This document shows positions 8,038 to 16,381 of a stretch of DNA of 64,000 nucleotides, one piece after another. Where the stretch lies: contig DASSNU010000023.1 in NCBI GenBank assembly GCA_035701265.1, positions 1-64,000 on the forward strand. The letters are read 5' to 3'. The position numbers were made by a program, and so were the translations under genes. The stretch's first letter is position 1. Every line of letters starts with the position of its first letter. The DNA comes from DASSNU01 sp035701265. Its GTDB lineage: Bacteria; Gemmatimonadota; Gemmatimonadetes; Gemmatimonadales; Gemmatimonadaceae. The notes beneath the pieces are model-generated. The model was not told the origin of the DNA, did no database searches, and saw only the letters and a program-made list of their open reading frames with translations.

Positions 8038-9618
8038 ATGAGCCACGACCACGAGCGCGGCGTGGAGCCGGCCGCGGCGCACGCGCACGGTGCGCGCATC
8101 GATGCGCTCGATCTCGAGGTGATGGCCCACGCGTTCGCCGCGGTGGCCGAGGAGATGGGTGCGCTCCTGGTGCGGGGCGCGCTCTCGCCCAACATTCGCG
8201 AGCGCCGCGACTCGAGCGCCGCCGTGTTCGACGCCGACGGGCGCATGGTGGCGCAGGCGGCGCACATCCCCGTGCATCTGGGCGCCATGCCGGAGGCGGT
8301 GGCTGCCGTCCGCCGGCGGGAGCCGTCGCCCGGAGACCTCTACCTCCTGAACGATCCCGCGCACGGCGGCTCGCACCTTCCCGACCTCACGCTCGTGGAA
8401 GCGGTGGAGCTGGATGGCCAGATTCTGGGGTACACGGCGGTGCGCGCGCATCACGCGGACGTGGGCGGCATGTCCCCCGGGAGCATGCCGCAGGGCGCGA
8501 CCGAGCTGGTGCAGGAAGGGCTCGTGATTCCTCCCATCCGGCTCGCGCGCGCCGGCGTGATGGACGAGGAGTTGCTCGCGCTCGTGCTGGCGAACGTGCG
8601 CACGCCGGATGAGCGGCGCGGCGATCTGCGCGCGCAGGCGGCCGCGTGCGCGGCGGGCGCTGCCGGCCTGCGTGCGCTCGTGGCGCGCGAGGGGCTCGAG
8701 CGCGTGATCGATGCCGGCCAGGCGCTCGTTGCCTACACGGAGCGTCGCGCGCGCGCCGCCATCGCCGGGCTCGCCGGCCGGCACGGACGCGCGACCGATG
8801 TGCTGGAGGGCGACGGCGTGAGCGACCATGACATCGTGATCGCGGTGGAGTGCAGCGAGCACGAGGGGCGGCTTCGCTTCGATCTCACGGGAAGCGCGCC
8901 GCAGGTGCGTGGGAACGTGAACTGTCCCCTCGCCGTGGCGCGCGCTGCCGCCGTCTTCGTGCTGCGCACGCTGCTCGACGATGACGTCCCCACCAACGAC
9001 GGAATCGCCGCGGCCATCGAGCTGATAGCGCCCGTGGGGAGCGTGGTGCACGCACGGCCACCGGCCGCCGTGGCTGCCGGCAACGTGGAGACGTCACAGC
9101 GCATTGCCGACACCATGTTCGCCGCGCTCGCCGATGCGGGACTGGATGTTCCCGCGCAGGGGCAGGGGACGATGAACAACGTCACTTTCGGCGGCGACGG
9201 ATGGACGTTCTACGAAACGCTGGGCGGCGGACAGGGCGCGTCCGCGCGCGGCCCCGGTCCAGCGGCGGTCCACGTGGGGATGAGCAACACGCGCAACACG
9301 CCCATCGAGTCGCTGGAGTGGGCGTATCCCATCCGTATCGATCAGTACGCGGTGCGCGCCGGAAGCGGCGGCGTGGGGCGGGCGCGCGGCGGCGACGGGG
9401 TCGTGCGCACGTACCGCGTGCTCGAGCGGTGCACCGTCACGCTCCTCACCGAGCGCCGGCGCCGCGCGCCGCGAGGCGCACAGGGCGGCGGGAGCGGCGC
9501 TGCCGGACGCAATCTGCTCAACGGCCGCGAGCTTCCTGCCAAGTGTCGCGTGGAGCTGCAGCCGGGCGACGTGCTCACGATCGAAACGCCGGGAGGCGGC
9601 GGCTACGGCGTGGAGTGA
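8038..9618 (+). CDS. hyuB: Hydantoinase/oxoprolinase subunit B
   Basis: The 526-residue protein is of the HyuB type. It shows ALDLEVMAHAFAAVAEEMG, SPNIRERRDSSAAVFD, the NDPAHGGSHLPDLTL metal-loop region, MNNVTFGG and the C-terminal TPGGGGYG. It is the partner of the A subunit 25 bases upstream, and together they open cyclic amide substrates at the cost of ATP. The ATG at 8038 is taken because the conserved N-terminus begins about 15 residues later; the frame is open further upstream inside hyuA. The first 20 residues are rich in His and Glu and not conserved in the family as I know it. Confidence 0.92.
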   Translation: MSHDHERGVEPAAAHAHGARIDALDLEVMAHAFAAVAEEMGALLVRGALSPNIRERRDSSAAVFDADGRMVAQAAHIPVHLGAMPEAVAAVRRREPSPGDLYLLNDPAHGGSHLPDLTLVEAVELDGQILGYTAVRAHHADVGGMSPGSMPQGATELVQEGLVIPPIRLARAGVMDEELLALVLANVRTPDERRGDLRAQAAACAAGAAGLRALVAREGLERVIDAGQALVAYTERRARAAIAGLAGRHGRATDVLEGDGVSDHDIVIAVECSEHEGRLRFDLTGSAPQVRGNVNCPLAVARAAAVFVLRTLLDDDVPTNDGIAAAIELIAPVGSVVHARPPAAVAAGNVETSQRIADTMFAALADAGLDVPAQGQGTMNNVTFGGDGWTFYETLGGGQGASARGPGPAAVHVGMSNTRNTPIESLEWAYPIRIDQYAVRAGSGGVGRARGGDGVVRTYRVLERCTVTLLTERRRRAPRGAQGGGSGAAGRNLLNGRELPAKCRVELQPGDVLTIETPGGGGYGVE

Positions 9619-9703
9619 CGGAGCGCCGTCGGCGGGCGCGGGGAGGGATGGGTGGCGACTTCAGAGCGCGAGTGGGCCGCTCCGCGGCAACGAACGTGAC
9701 GCC

Positions 9704-10576
9704 TCAGATCGCCAGCGTCATCCCCTCCGCGGCCGCCTCCACCTCCAGCGCGCTTCCCTCTCGCGCGGCCAACGTTCGGCTCGCGTCGAGCAGGCGATCC
9801 ACATCGTCATCGCCGCGGTCCGGCAAGTGGTGGAAGAGCACCAGCCGGCGCACGCCTGCCTCGATCGCCAGGTGCACCGCATCCTGGGCGCGCGAGTGTC
9901 CCCACCCGGCATGCGCGGGGTAGTCATCGCCGTCGTACGTGGCGTCGTGAATCAGCACCGCGGCGTCGCGCGCGAACGAGAGCAGCGCATCGCGCCATCC
10001 CGGCGGCGCGTCCACCGGAGCTCCCGCATCGAGCTCGTTGTCCGGGATGTACACCAGCGCGGTCCCGCGCGCGCCGCCGCCGTCCACGCGAAAGCCCACA
10101 GCTCCCCCCGGGTGGCGTACTCGCGTGGCGCGCAGACAGACGCCGCCCACGTCGGCGGGCGCGTCCCCCAATTCGCGGAATTCGATCTGCGCGCGCACGC
10201 GCTCGAAGGGCACCGGGAACACGCCGGAGGACATCTGTTCGCGCAGCGCCCGCTCCACCGGCACCCCCAGGGTGGGAGCGCTCCACACGGTGATCCGGTC
10301 CCCCGCGCGGTAGAGCGGCGCGAAGAACGGCAGCCCCTGTATGTGGTCCCAGTGCGTGTGGCTCACGAAGAGATGCGCGCTGACCGGCGCGTCGCCCGCG
10401 TCTCGCACCAGCGCATTCCCCAGCGCACGAATACCGGTGCCGGCATCGAGCACGAGCACATCGCCGCGTGGCGTGCGCACCTCCACGCACGGCGTATTGC
10501 CGCCGTAGCGAACCGTGTGCGCACCGGGGGACGGCACCGAGCCCCGCACCCCCCAGAACCGGACGGCGAGCGTCAC
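9704..10576 (-). CDS. MBL-fold metallo-hydrolase
   Basis: The 290-residue protein begins TLAVRFWGVRGSVPSPG and carries the metallo-beta-lactamase metal motif HTHWDH at residues 73-78, with further ligands expected in IHDATYDGDD and LVLFHHLPDR. The RFWGVRGSxP start is shared with a family of small stand-alone MBL hydrolases related to phosphodiesterase or RNase-Z-like enzymes. The substrate is unknown. Its start codon overlaps the end of the upstream Crp/Fnr regulator by four bases, so the two are made from one mRNA, and a cyclic-nucleotide or signalling link is possible but inferred. Confidence 0.88.
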   Translation of the reverse strand: MTLAVRFWGVRGSVPSPGAHTVRYGGNTPCVEVRTPRGDVLVLDAGTGIRALGNALVRDAGDAPVSAHLFVSHTHWDHIQGLPFFAPLYRAGDRITVWSAPTLGVPVERALREQMSSGVFPVPFERVRAQIEFRELGDAPADVGGVCLRATRVRHPGGAVGFRVDGGGARGTALVYIPDNELDAGAPVDAPPGWRDALLSFARDAAVLIHDATYDGDDYPAHAGWGHSRAQDAVHLAIEAGVRRLVLFHHLPDRGDDDVDRLLDASRTLAAREGSALEVEAAAEGMTLAI

Positions 10577-11253
10577 AGGCGATGCTGCGCCAGCTTCTCG
10601 AGTCCGGCGCGGTCGGTCACCGCGATCTGCCGCCGATGCACGGCAATGAGTCCGCGCTCCTGGAAGTCGCGCAACGCGCGCGACACCGTCTCGCGGCTCG
10701 CGCCGATCATCTGCGCGATGGTCTGGTGCGTGAGCCGGCGCTCCACCACGCCGGCGCCGTCGGATGGCGCGGCGTCCAGCAGCAGACGCGCGATGCGGCC
10801 ATCCACATCGAGCAGCACGAGGCTCCCGATCTGCTCGTCGGCCTTGCGCAACCGCCGGGACATTGCCTCGAGCAGCGCCCAGGCCACCGATGGCGACTCC
10901 TGTACGCGACGCCGGAAATCTTCACGCCGGAGGACGATGAGCTGCGAGTCCTCCATGGCGATCACGTGCGCGCTGCGCGGCTGGCCGTCGATGAGCGACA
11001 GCTCGCCGAAGTGCTCCCCCACGCCAAGCACGCCGAGGATCACCTCGCGTCCATCCTCGCCGATGAGCACCACCTTCACGCGCCCCTCGCGGACGATGAA
11101 CATCGAGTCGCCGGGGTCGTCCTCGAAGACGATGATGCTCCCCCGCGGATAGGCTCGCTCGCGCGCCAGCTCGGCGAAGCGCGCGATTTCCTCCGCGTCG
11201 AGACCGCCGAAGAGGGGGACGGTGCCCAGGAACTCCGCCGGGAGCTCGCTCAC
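10573..11253 (-). CDS. Crp/Fnr family transcriptional regulator
   Basis: The 226-residue protein has an N-terminal cyclic-nucleotide-binding jelly roll (GDSMFIVREGRVKVV, GEHFGELSLIDGQPRSA), a long dimer helix and a C-terminal winged helix-turn-helix at about 176-203 (IAQMIGASRETVSRALRDF). The GELSLIDGQPRSA stretch resembles the phosphate-binding cassette of cAMP receptors, so ligand binding is plausible. There is no N-terminal cysteine cluster, which argues against an oxygen-sensing Fnr. It is translationally coupled to an MBL hydrolase. It is divergent from rpmE, and the 271-base gap between them probably holds both promoters. Confidence 0.93.
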   Translation of the reverse strand: MSELPAEFLGTVPLFGGLDAEEIARFAELARERAYPRGSIIVFEDDPGDSMFIVREGRVKVVLIGEDGREVILGVLGVGEHFGELSLIDGQPRSAHVIAMEDSQLIVLRREDFRRRVQESPSVAWALLEAMSRRLRKADEQIGSLVLLDVDGRIARLLLDAAPSDGAGVVERRLTHQTIAQMIGASRETVSRALRDFQERGLIAVHRRQIAVTDRAGLEKLAQHRL

Positions 11254-11465
11254 GGTGCACGCCCCGCCGCCGCGCCGGCGCCCGGTATCCTCGCGGTCTC
11301 CCCCCCACGTCCCCCGACGCCCTGCGAGCTGGTGTGGTTCATGTCGTGTACGATAGCGTCTCGCCGTGTGGAGCGCGAAGCGGTGGCCGGGCGGAACGCC
11401 CGGGCCGGCCGGGCCATACTAGGGCGCCAGGGGGTCGCTGTCAAATTCCACAACTGGTTGTCCGG

Positions 11466-11495
11466 TTGTGTGTTAGCGGCCAGATCGCCTATATT
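11466..11495 (+). promoter_or_regulatory. Probable sigma-70 promoter for rpmE-prfA
   Basis: TTGTGT (11466-11471) and TATATT (11490-11495) are separated by 18 bases and lie about 30 bases before the rpmE start. This is the most AT-rich spot in the 271-base divergent gap. The assignment rests on consensus only. Confidence 0.55.
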
Positions 11496-11524
11496 TCATA
11501 GCTTTCCCGCAAATCGAGGACATC

Positions 11525-11731
11525 GTGAAGCCCGACATTCATCCCACGTACGCCGCGGCCACCGTGATCTGCGCGTGCGGCAATACGTTCGTCACGCGCT
11601 CCACCGTCGGCGAGATTCACACCGACATCTGCGCCCAGTGTCACCCCTTCTTCACCGGGAAGCAGAAGCTGGTGGACACCGCCGGCCGTGTGGAGCGGTT
11701 CCGGCAGAAGTACGAGAGGACGCAGCGCTGA
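11525..11731 (+). CDS. rpmE: 50S ribosomal protein L31, zinc-binding form
   Basis: The 68-residue product begins MKPDIHPTYAAATVICACGN. It carries the four zinc ligands of the C+ form of L31: Cys16, Cys18, Cys36 and Cys39 (CAC and CAQC). The typical HPFFTGKQKLVDTAGRVERFRQKY end is present. The start is GTG. The TGA stop overlaps the presumed CTG start of prfA, an order (rpmE-prfA-prmC) conserved in many bacteria. No zinc-free L31 paralogue is visible in the window. Confidence 0.96.
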   Translation: MKPDIHPTYAAATVICACGNTFVTRSTVGEIHTDICAQCHPFFTGKQKLVDTAGRVERFRQKYERTQR

Positions 11732-12792
11732 GTCTGCGCCTGCGTCTGTCGCAGGCGCTCGATCGTGCGGCGGAGATCGAGCGCCTGCTCGCCGACCCGG
11801 CGGCCGGGCGCGATCCCCAGCGACTTGCCGAGCTCGGTCGCGAACATCGCCGCCTGGACCCGGTGCGCGAGATGGCCACCCGACTCGATCGTGCCGAGCA
11901 CGACCTGGCCGGGCTGGAAGAATTGATCGAGAGCGGCGACGCGGAGTTGGCGGCGGAAGCGCGCGCCGAGGACGCTCGTCTCCGCGACACCATCGCCGAG
12001 CTGGAACGCCGGCTCATGCCGCTCCTCATTCCGCGCGATCCGCTCGATGACCGTCCGGCCATCGTCGAGATCCGCGCCGGCACAGGCGGCGACGAGGCCG
12101 CTCTCTTCGCCGCCGATCTCTTTCGCATGTACACGCGCTTCCTCGAGCGCCGCGGCTGGCGCATCGAGCCGCTGTCGCTCTCCGAGGGAACGCTCGGCGG
12201 AATCAAGGAAGCGATCTTCCGCGTGGGAGCGGAGGGTGCCTTCGGTGTGCTCCGCTGGGAGTCCGGAGTGCATCGCGTGCAGCGCGTGCCGGTGACCGAG
12301 GCGCAGGGGCGCATCCACACATCCGCCGCCACGGTGGCCGTGCTGCCGGAAGCGGAAGAGGTTGACGTGCGCATCGAGGAGAAGGACCTGCGCATCGATG
12401 TCTTCCGCTCATCCGGTCCCGGCGGTCAGAGCGTCAACACCACCGACTCCGCCGTACGCATCACGCACCTGCCCACCGGGATCGTGGTGAGCCAGCAGGA
12501 TCAGAAATCGCAATTGCAGAACAAGATCAAGGCCATGCAGGTGCTGCGTGCCAGGCTGCTGGATCTCCGCCTGGCGGAGCAGGAGGCGGAGCGCTCGCGC
12601 ATGCGGCGCACGCAGGTCGGCACCGGCGACCGCTCCGCCAAGATCCGCACGTACAACTTTCCGCAGAACCGCGTGACCGATCACCGCATCGGCCTCACGC
12701 TCCACTCGCTCGACCGCATTATGGATGGCGAGATCGAGCCTCTCCTCGACGCGCTGGCGCTGGCCGACGTCGAGGAGCGGATGAGCGCCTGA
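11728..12792 (+). CDS. prfA: Peptide chain release factor 1
   Basis: Reads UAA and UAG stop codons. Counted from the CTG, the 354-residue product has the RF1 coiled-coil domain, the stop-recognition motif PVT at 188-190 (VQRVPVTEAQGRIHTSA) and the catalytic GGQ at 232-234. No ATG, GTG or TTG lies in frame before GTG 11863, which would remove 45 conserved residues. CTG at 11728 lies seven bases after a GAGAGGA Shine-Dalgarno (11714-11720) and overlaps the rpmE stop as CTGA, so I take it as the start. A second CTG at 11734 is possible. The next gene, prmC, methylates the GGQ glutamine. Confidence 0.93.
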   Translation: MSLRLRLSQALDRAAEIERLLADPAAGRDPQRLAELGREHRRLDPVREMATRLDRAEHDLAGLEELIESGDAELAAEARAEDARLRDTIAELERRLMPLLIPRDPLDDRPAIVEIRAGTGGDEAALFAADLFRMYTRFLERRGWRIEPLSLSEGTLGGIKEAIFRVGAEGAFGVLRWESGVHRVQRVPVTEAQGRIHTSAATVAVLPEAEEVDVRIEEKDLRIDVFRSSGPGGQSVNTTDSAVRITHLPTGIVVSQQDQKSQLQNKIKAMQVLRARLLDLRLAEQEAERSRMRRTQVGTGDRSAKIRTYNFPQNRVTDHRIGLTLHSLDRIMDGEIEPLLDALALADVEERMSA

Positions 12793-12795
12793 GCG

Positions 12796-13704
12796 ATGAC
12801 ATCGGCGACAGTCAGCGTGAACGGAGCGCACTCGGTCGCCACGCTCACGCGTCACGTGCACGCGGTGCTCGCGGACGCCGGCGTGAGCGACCCTGTACGC
12901 GAGGCGCGTGAGGTGATCGCCGCGGCGCTGGATCGTCCCCCGCTCTGGCCGGCGGTGCATGGAGACGACCCCGTGCCGGAGCGTGATGCAGAGCTCGCGT
13001 TCGATGCAGCACGCCGCCGCGCGCTCGGCATGCCGCTCGCATATGCGGTGGGACGCGCGGCGTTTCGCCATCTCACGCTCGAGGTGGGGCCAGACGTACT
13101 GATTCCGCGGCCGGAGACGGAGCAGTTGGTGGACGTCGTGCTCGAGTACGCGACGTCTCCTGCGGCCGACGGGGGGGGGATCGCGGTGGACATCGGCACC
13201 GGCTCGGGCGCGATCGCGCTGGCGCTGGCCACGGAAGGGCGCTTCGAGCGGGTGATTGCCACCGACGTCTCCACCGCCGCGCTGGCGATGGCGCGGCGCA
13301 ACGTCGCGCGTGTCGGCGCACAGATGGGTGCGTGCGCGCCGGTGGAGATTCGCGCCGGCGCGGGGCTCGCCCCGGTGCGGCACGTGCGCGCGCGCGCGGT
13401 GGTGTCCAATCCGCCGTATATTGCGTACACCGAGGCGCCGTCGCTTCCCGCCGACGTGCGCGACTGGGAACCGCCCATCGCGCTCTTCAGCGCCGACGAC
13501 GGGATGGCGGCCACGGCGGAGATCATCCGCGACGCGGCGGAGATCCTCGAACCTGGCGGGCTGCTTGCGATCGAGGTGGATGCGCGGCGTGCCCGACGCG
13601 CGGCGGATCTCGCCGCGGCCGACGGGCGCTACGCCGGCATCACGATCCGGCGCGACCTGGCCGGCCGCGATCGCATGCTCACGGCTATCCGGAAGGTCAC
13701 ATGA
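12796..13704 (+). CDS. prmC: Release factor glutamine methyltransferase
   Basis: SAM-dependent N5-glutamine methyltransferase that modifies the GGQ motif of release factors, encoded three bases after prfA as in many genomes. The 302-residue protein has the N-terminal helical domain, the IPRPETEQLVD segment, the SAM-binding VDIGTGSGAIAL loop (131-142) and the NPPY active-site motif at 205-208. The C-terminal part is complete (DRMLTAIRKVT). Its stop overlaps the ATG of the next gene by four bases. Confidence 0.95.
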   Translation: MTSATVSVNGAHSVATLTRHVHAVLADAGVSDPVREAREVIAAALDRPPLWPAVHGDDPVPERDAELAFDAARRRALGMPLAYAVGRAAFRHLTLEVGPDVLIPRPETEQLVDVVLEYATSPAADGGGIAVDIGTGSGAIALALATEGRFERVIATDVSTAALAMARRNVARVGAQMGACAPVEIRAGAGLAPVRHVRARAVVSNPPYIAYTEAPSLPADVRDWEPPIALFSADDGMAATAEIIRDAAEILEPGGLLAIEVDARRARRAADLAAADGRYAGITIRRDLAGRDRMLTAIRKVT

Positions 13705-14060
13705 ACGGAATGCACGACAAGGCGACCGAGCTCGGCCGATTGATCGGCCAGAGCAGCGAGTACCAGCTCGTCCGGCGCGCGAATGAACAGCTCAGCGCGA
13801 ACGCGGAAGCGGTCGCCCTGTTGGAGCGGCTGGAGCAACTCCGCCGCGACGCACAGGAGCTCATCGAGCAGGGCGCGCAGCCCACGCCGGACATGGAGGA
13901 ATCGCTCGACGCGCTGCTGGCGGAGGTGCAGGGAAATCCGATCTGTCAGAACCTCATCGTCGCGCAGGAGAACTTCAACAAGGTGATGACGCGCGTGAAC
14001 GAGTGGATCCTCGACGGCATCCGGAAGGGCGCGGCCAGTCCGATCATCACGCTCGGGTGA
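13701..14060 (+). CDS. YlbF/YmcA family regulator
   Basis: The 119-residue all-helical protein has the features of the YlbF/YmcA (Com_YlbF, DUF964) family: MHDKATELGRLIGQSSEYQ at the start, the repeated heptad-like middle and the NPICQNLIVAQENFNKVM motif. In Firmicutes, YlbF, YmcA and YaaT form a complex that affects RNase Y-dependent mRNA processing and development. In diderms the role is not established. It is locked between prmC and tmk with 4-base overlaps, so it is co-translated with housekeeping genes. Confidence 0.85.
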   Translation: MNGMHDKATELGRLIGQSSEYQLVRRANEQLSANAEAVALLERLEQLRRDAQELIEQGAQPTPDMEESLDALLAEVQGNPICQNLIVAQENFNKVMTRVNEWILDGIRKGAASPIITLG

Positions 14061-14062
14061 CG

Positions 14063-14725
14063 ATGGCGTCGTCGTCCCCGCCGCTGCTGGCGCTCGAGGG
14101 GCCGGAGGGAGCGGGGAAGACGACACAGCTCCGCCGCCTCTCCGCGCTGCTTGCGGAGCGCGGTGTGGCGCACGAAGCGCTGCGCGAGCCCGGAGGAACG
14201 GCGCTGGGGGATGACATTCGTCGCCTGCTGCTGGAGCCGGGGCGCGACATCGCTCCGCGCGCCGAAGCGCTGCTGTTCATGGCGTCGCGCGCGCAGCTGG
14301 TACAGCACGTGTTGCTCCCCGCGCGCCAGGCGGGCAAGGTGGTGCTGCTGGACCGGTTCTTCCTCTCGACGTATGCCTATCAGATCGATGGACGCGAGCT
14401 GCCCGAGGAAGAGATCCGTCGCGCCAACGCCCTCGCGACGGCAGGGTTGGTGCCCGACCTTACCGTGCTCCTTGCCGTTCCGGCGGCGGAGGCGCGGCGC
14501 CGCCGGGAACTTCGGGGGGTGGCGGACCGTATGGAGGCCATGGGAGACGGCTTCCACCGGCGCGTGGACGCGGCTTTCGCGCGCTTCGCGTCGCCGGAGT
14601 GGCAGCGCGCGCATCCGGAGTGCGGTCCGATCGTGGCCGTTCGGGCGGACGGCACGGAGGATGACGTGTTCGCACGCATTCGCGGCGAGTTGACGGCACG
14701 ATGGCCTGACCTCTTTGGAGCGTGA
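14063..14725 (+). CDS. tmk: Thymidylate kinase
   Basis: Phosphorylates dTMP to dTDP. The 220-residue protein has the P-loop GPEGAGKTTQ near residue 13, the DR(F/Y) motif in VVLLDRFFLSTYAYQ, and ALREPGGTALGDDIRRLLL, which binds dTMP. The lid region LRGVADRMEAMGDGFHRRV is present. The ATG at 14063 is two bases past the previous stop. A GTG at 14057 (GTGA overlap) is an equally possible start and would add two residues. Confidence 0.93.
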   Translation: MASSSPPLLALEGPEGAGKTTQLRRLSALLAERGVAHEALREPGGTALGDDIRRLLLEPGRDIAPRAEALLFMASRAQLVQHVLLPARQAGKVVLLDRFFLSTYAYQIDGRELPEEEIRRANALATAGLVPDLTVLLAVPAAEARRRRELRGVADRMEAMGDGFHRRVDAAFARFASPEWQRAHPECGPIVAVRADGTEDDVFARIRGELTARWPDLFGA

Positions 14726-14731
14726 CCTCTC

Positions 14732-16381
14732 ATGCGCTCTCGTGCATTCGTAGCGGTGGTGGTATTCGGCGCGGCGCTCGTCTCGGGCGGCTGGCTGCTG
14801 CAGCGTGGACTCGAGCAGGCGGGCCCCAGCCCGCAGAGCGGCGCACACCTGTTTCAGCAGGTCTTCCAGCACGTCGCGCGCGAGTACGTGGATTCGCTCG
14901 GCGTGGACTCCCTCTACCGCAAGGCGGTGGACGGGATGATGGGAGAGCTCGGCGACCCGTATTCCGCGTATCTCTCTCCCGACCGGCTGGAGAATCTCTC
15001 CATCAGCACGTCGGGGAGCTACGGCGGGCTGGGAATCCAGATCGATCTGCGCGACGGCGACATCGTGATCGTCTCGCCCATCGCGGGCACGCCGGCCGAG
15101 CGCGCCGGCATCCAACCGGGAGACCGGATCATGGCGATCGACGGCCGCTCCACGCGCGGGCTGACACCCGATGACGCGCTGGCCGCGCTGCGCGGCGAGC
15201 CGGGCACGACGGTGCGCATCACCGTCAATCGGCCTGGCGTGCCGGACGACTTGCACTTCACCGTGGTGCGCGACGAGATCCACGTGAACCCTGTGCGCCG
15301 CGCGCTCACGCTCGCGCCAGGCGTTGGATATGTGAACCTGTCCGTGTTCAGCGAAGCGGCCGCCACGCAGCTGCGGCAGGCTGTGGCGCGGTTGCAGGAG
15401 AGCGGGATGCGGACGCTCCTGCTCGACCTGCGGGAGAATCCGGGCGGGCTGCTGGAGCAAGGGGTGGACGTGGCGGATCTCTTCCTCGATCCCGGGCAGG
15501 AGATCGTCTCCACGCGCGGGCGCACGCCGGAGGCGACGCAGTCGTTCGTGGCGCGCACCCGCCAGGCGTGGCCCGACCTGCCGATGATCGTGCTGGTGGA
15601 CGCGCACACCGCCAGCGCGGCGGAGATCGTGGCCGGCGCGCTCCAGGATCACGACCGTGCAGTGCTCGTCGGGCAGCCCACCTTCGGCAAGGGGGTGGCG
15701 CAGTCGGTCTTTCCGCTGGGCGCGGGTGGCGCCCTCAAGTTGACGACGGCGCGCTGGTACACTCCCTCCGGGCGCAGCATCCAGCGTCTGCCGGATAGCG
15801 CCGATGTGGACGACGTGCCGGCGCCGGACAGCGCGGGCATCGACGGCGACACGGCGCACCGCGCCACGTTCCACACGGATGCGGGGCGCGTGGTGTACGG
15901 GGGTGGAGGGATCGTACCCGATCTGCTCGCCAGCAACGCGGACAGCTCCGATGCGGTGCTCGCCTTCTGGCGCGAGCTCGGGAGCAACATCCCGGCGTTC
16001 CGCAACATCCTCACGGATTTCGCGCTCTCGGTGAAGGGCGCGCACGCGGTCTCGCGTCCCGACTTCACGGTCACGCCGCGCATGCGGCAGGAGCTGCTGC
16101 GGCGCATGACTGCGGCGGGGATCACGATGTCGCACGAGAGCTACGAAGCGGCGGCGCCACTGGTGGATCGCCTGATCGGGACCACCGTCACGCGATTCGT
16201 CTTCGGGTTGGACGCGGAGTTCCTGCGCGGGACGCATGACGACGCCATCCTGCAGCGCGCGATGGAGCTGGCGCGCGGGGTGCGCTCGCGTCGCGATCTG
16301 ATGCAGCGCACGGCAGCCGCGGCCGCGCACCTTCCCACGCATACCGCGGCACGCCGCTCGATCGTGGCCGGCGTGGCGTGA
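14732..16381 (+). CDS. ctpA: S41 family C-terminal processing peptidase
   Basis: Exported serine protease of the Ctp/Tsp family, likely periplasmic. The 549 residues comprise an N-terminal signal anchor (residues 5-25) and a PDZ domain around 95-185 (GSYGGLGIQIDLRDGDI, AGIQPGDRIMAIDG). The S41 catalytic domain carries the Ser295/Lys320 dyad in HTASAAEIVAG and PTFGKGVAQSVFPLG. An extra C-terminal helical region of about 200 residues follows. Ctp proteases cut proteins from the C-terminus and often regulate peptidoglycan hydrolases. The gene lies six bases after tmk and overlaps the next gene by four. Confidence 0.93.
   Translation: MRSRAFVAVVVFGAALVSGGWLLQRGLEQAGPSPQSGAHLFQQVFQHVAREYVDSLGVDSLYRKAVDGMMGELGDPYSAYLSPDRLENLSISTSGSYGGLGIQIDLRDGDIVIVSPIAGTPAERAGIQPGDRIMAIDGRSTRGLTPDDALAALRGEPGTTVRITVNRPGVPDDLHFTVVRDEIHVNPVRRALTLAPGVGYVNLSVFSEAAATQLRQAVARLQESGMRTLLLDLRENPGGLLEQGVDVADLFLDPGQEIVSTRGRTPEATQSFVARTRQAWPDLPMIVLVDAHTASAAEIVAGALQDHDRAVLVGQPTFGKGVAQSVFPLGAGGALKLTTARWYTPSGRSIQRLPDSADVDDVPAPDSAGIDGDTAHRATFHTDAGRVVYGGGGIVPDLLASNADSSDAVLAFWRELGSNIPAFRNILTDFALSVKGAHAVSRPDFTVTPRMRQELLRRMTAAGITMSHESYEAAAPLVDRLIGTTVTRFVFGLDAEFLRGTHDDAILQRAMELARGVRSRRDLMQRTAAAAAHLPTHTAARRSIVAGVA

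Noticed and set aside
5850..8288. An 812-codon minus-strand frame opposite hyuA
   Set aside because: hyuA has all family motifs; the opposite frame is His/Arg-rich without domains or a ribosome-binding site.
11863..12792. Starting prfA at GTG 11863
   Set aside because: It would drop 45 residues that align with the RF1 N-terminal helices and leave a 130-base gap after rpmE in an otherwise overlapping operon.
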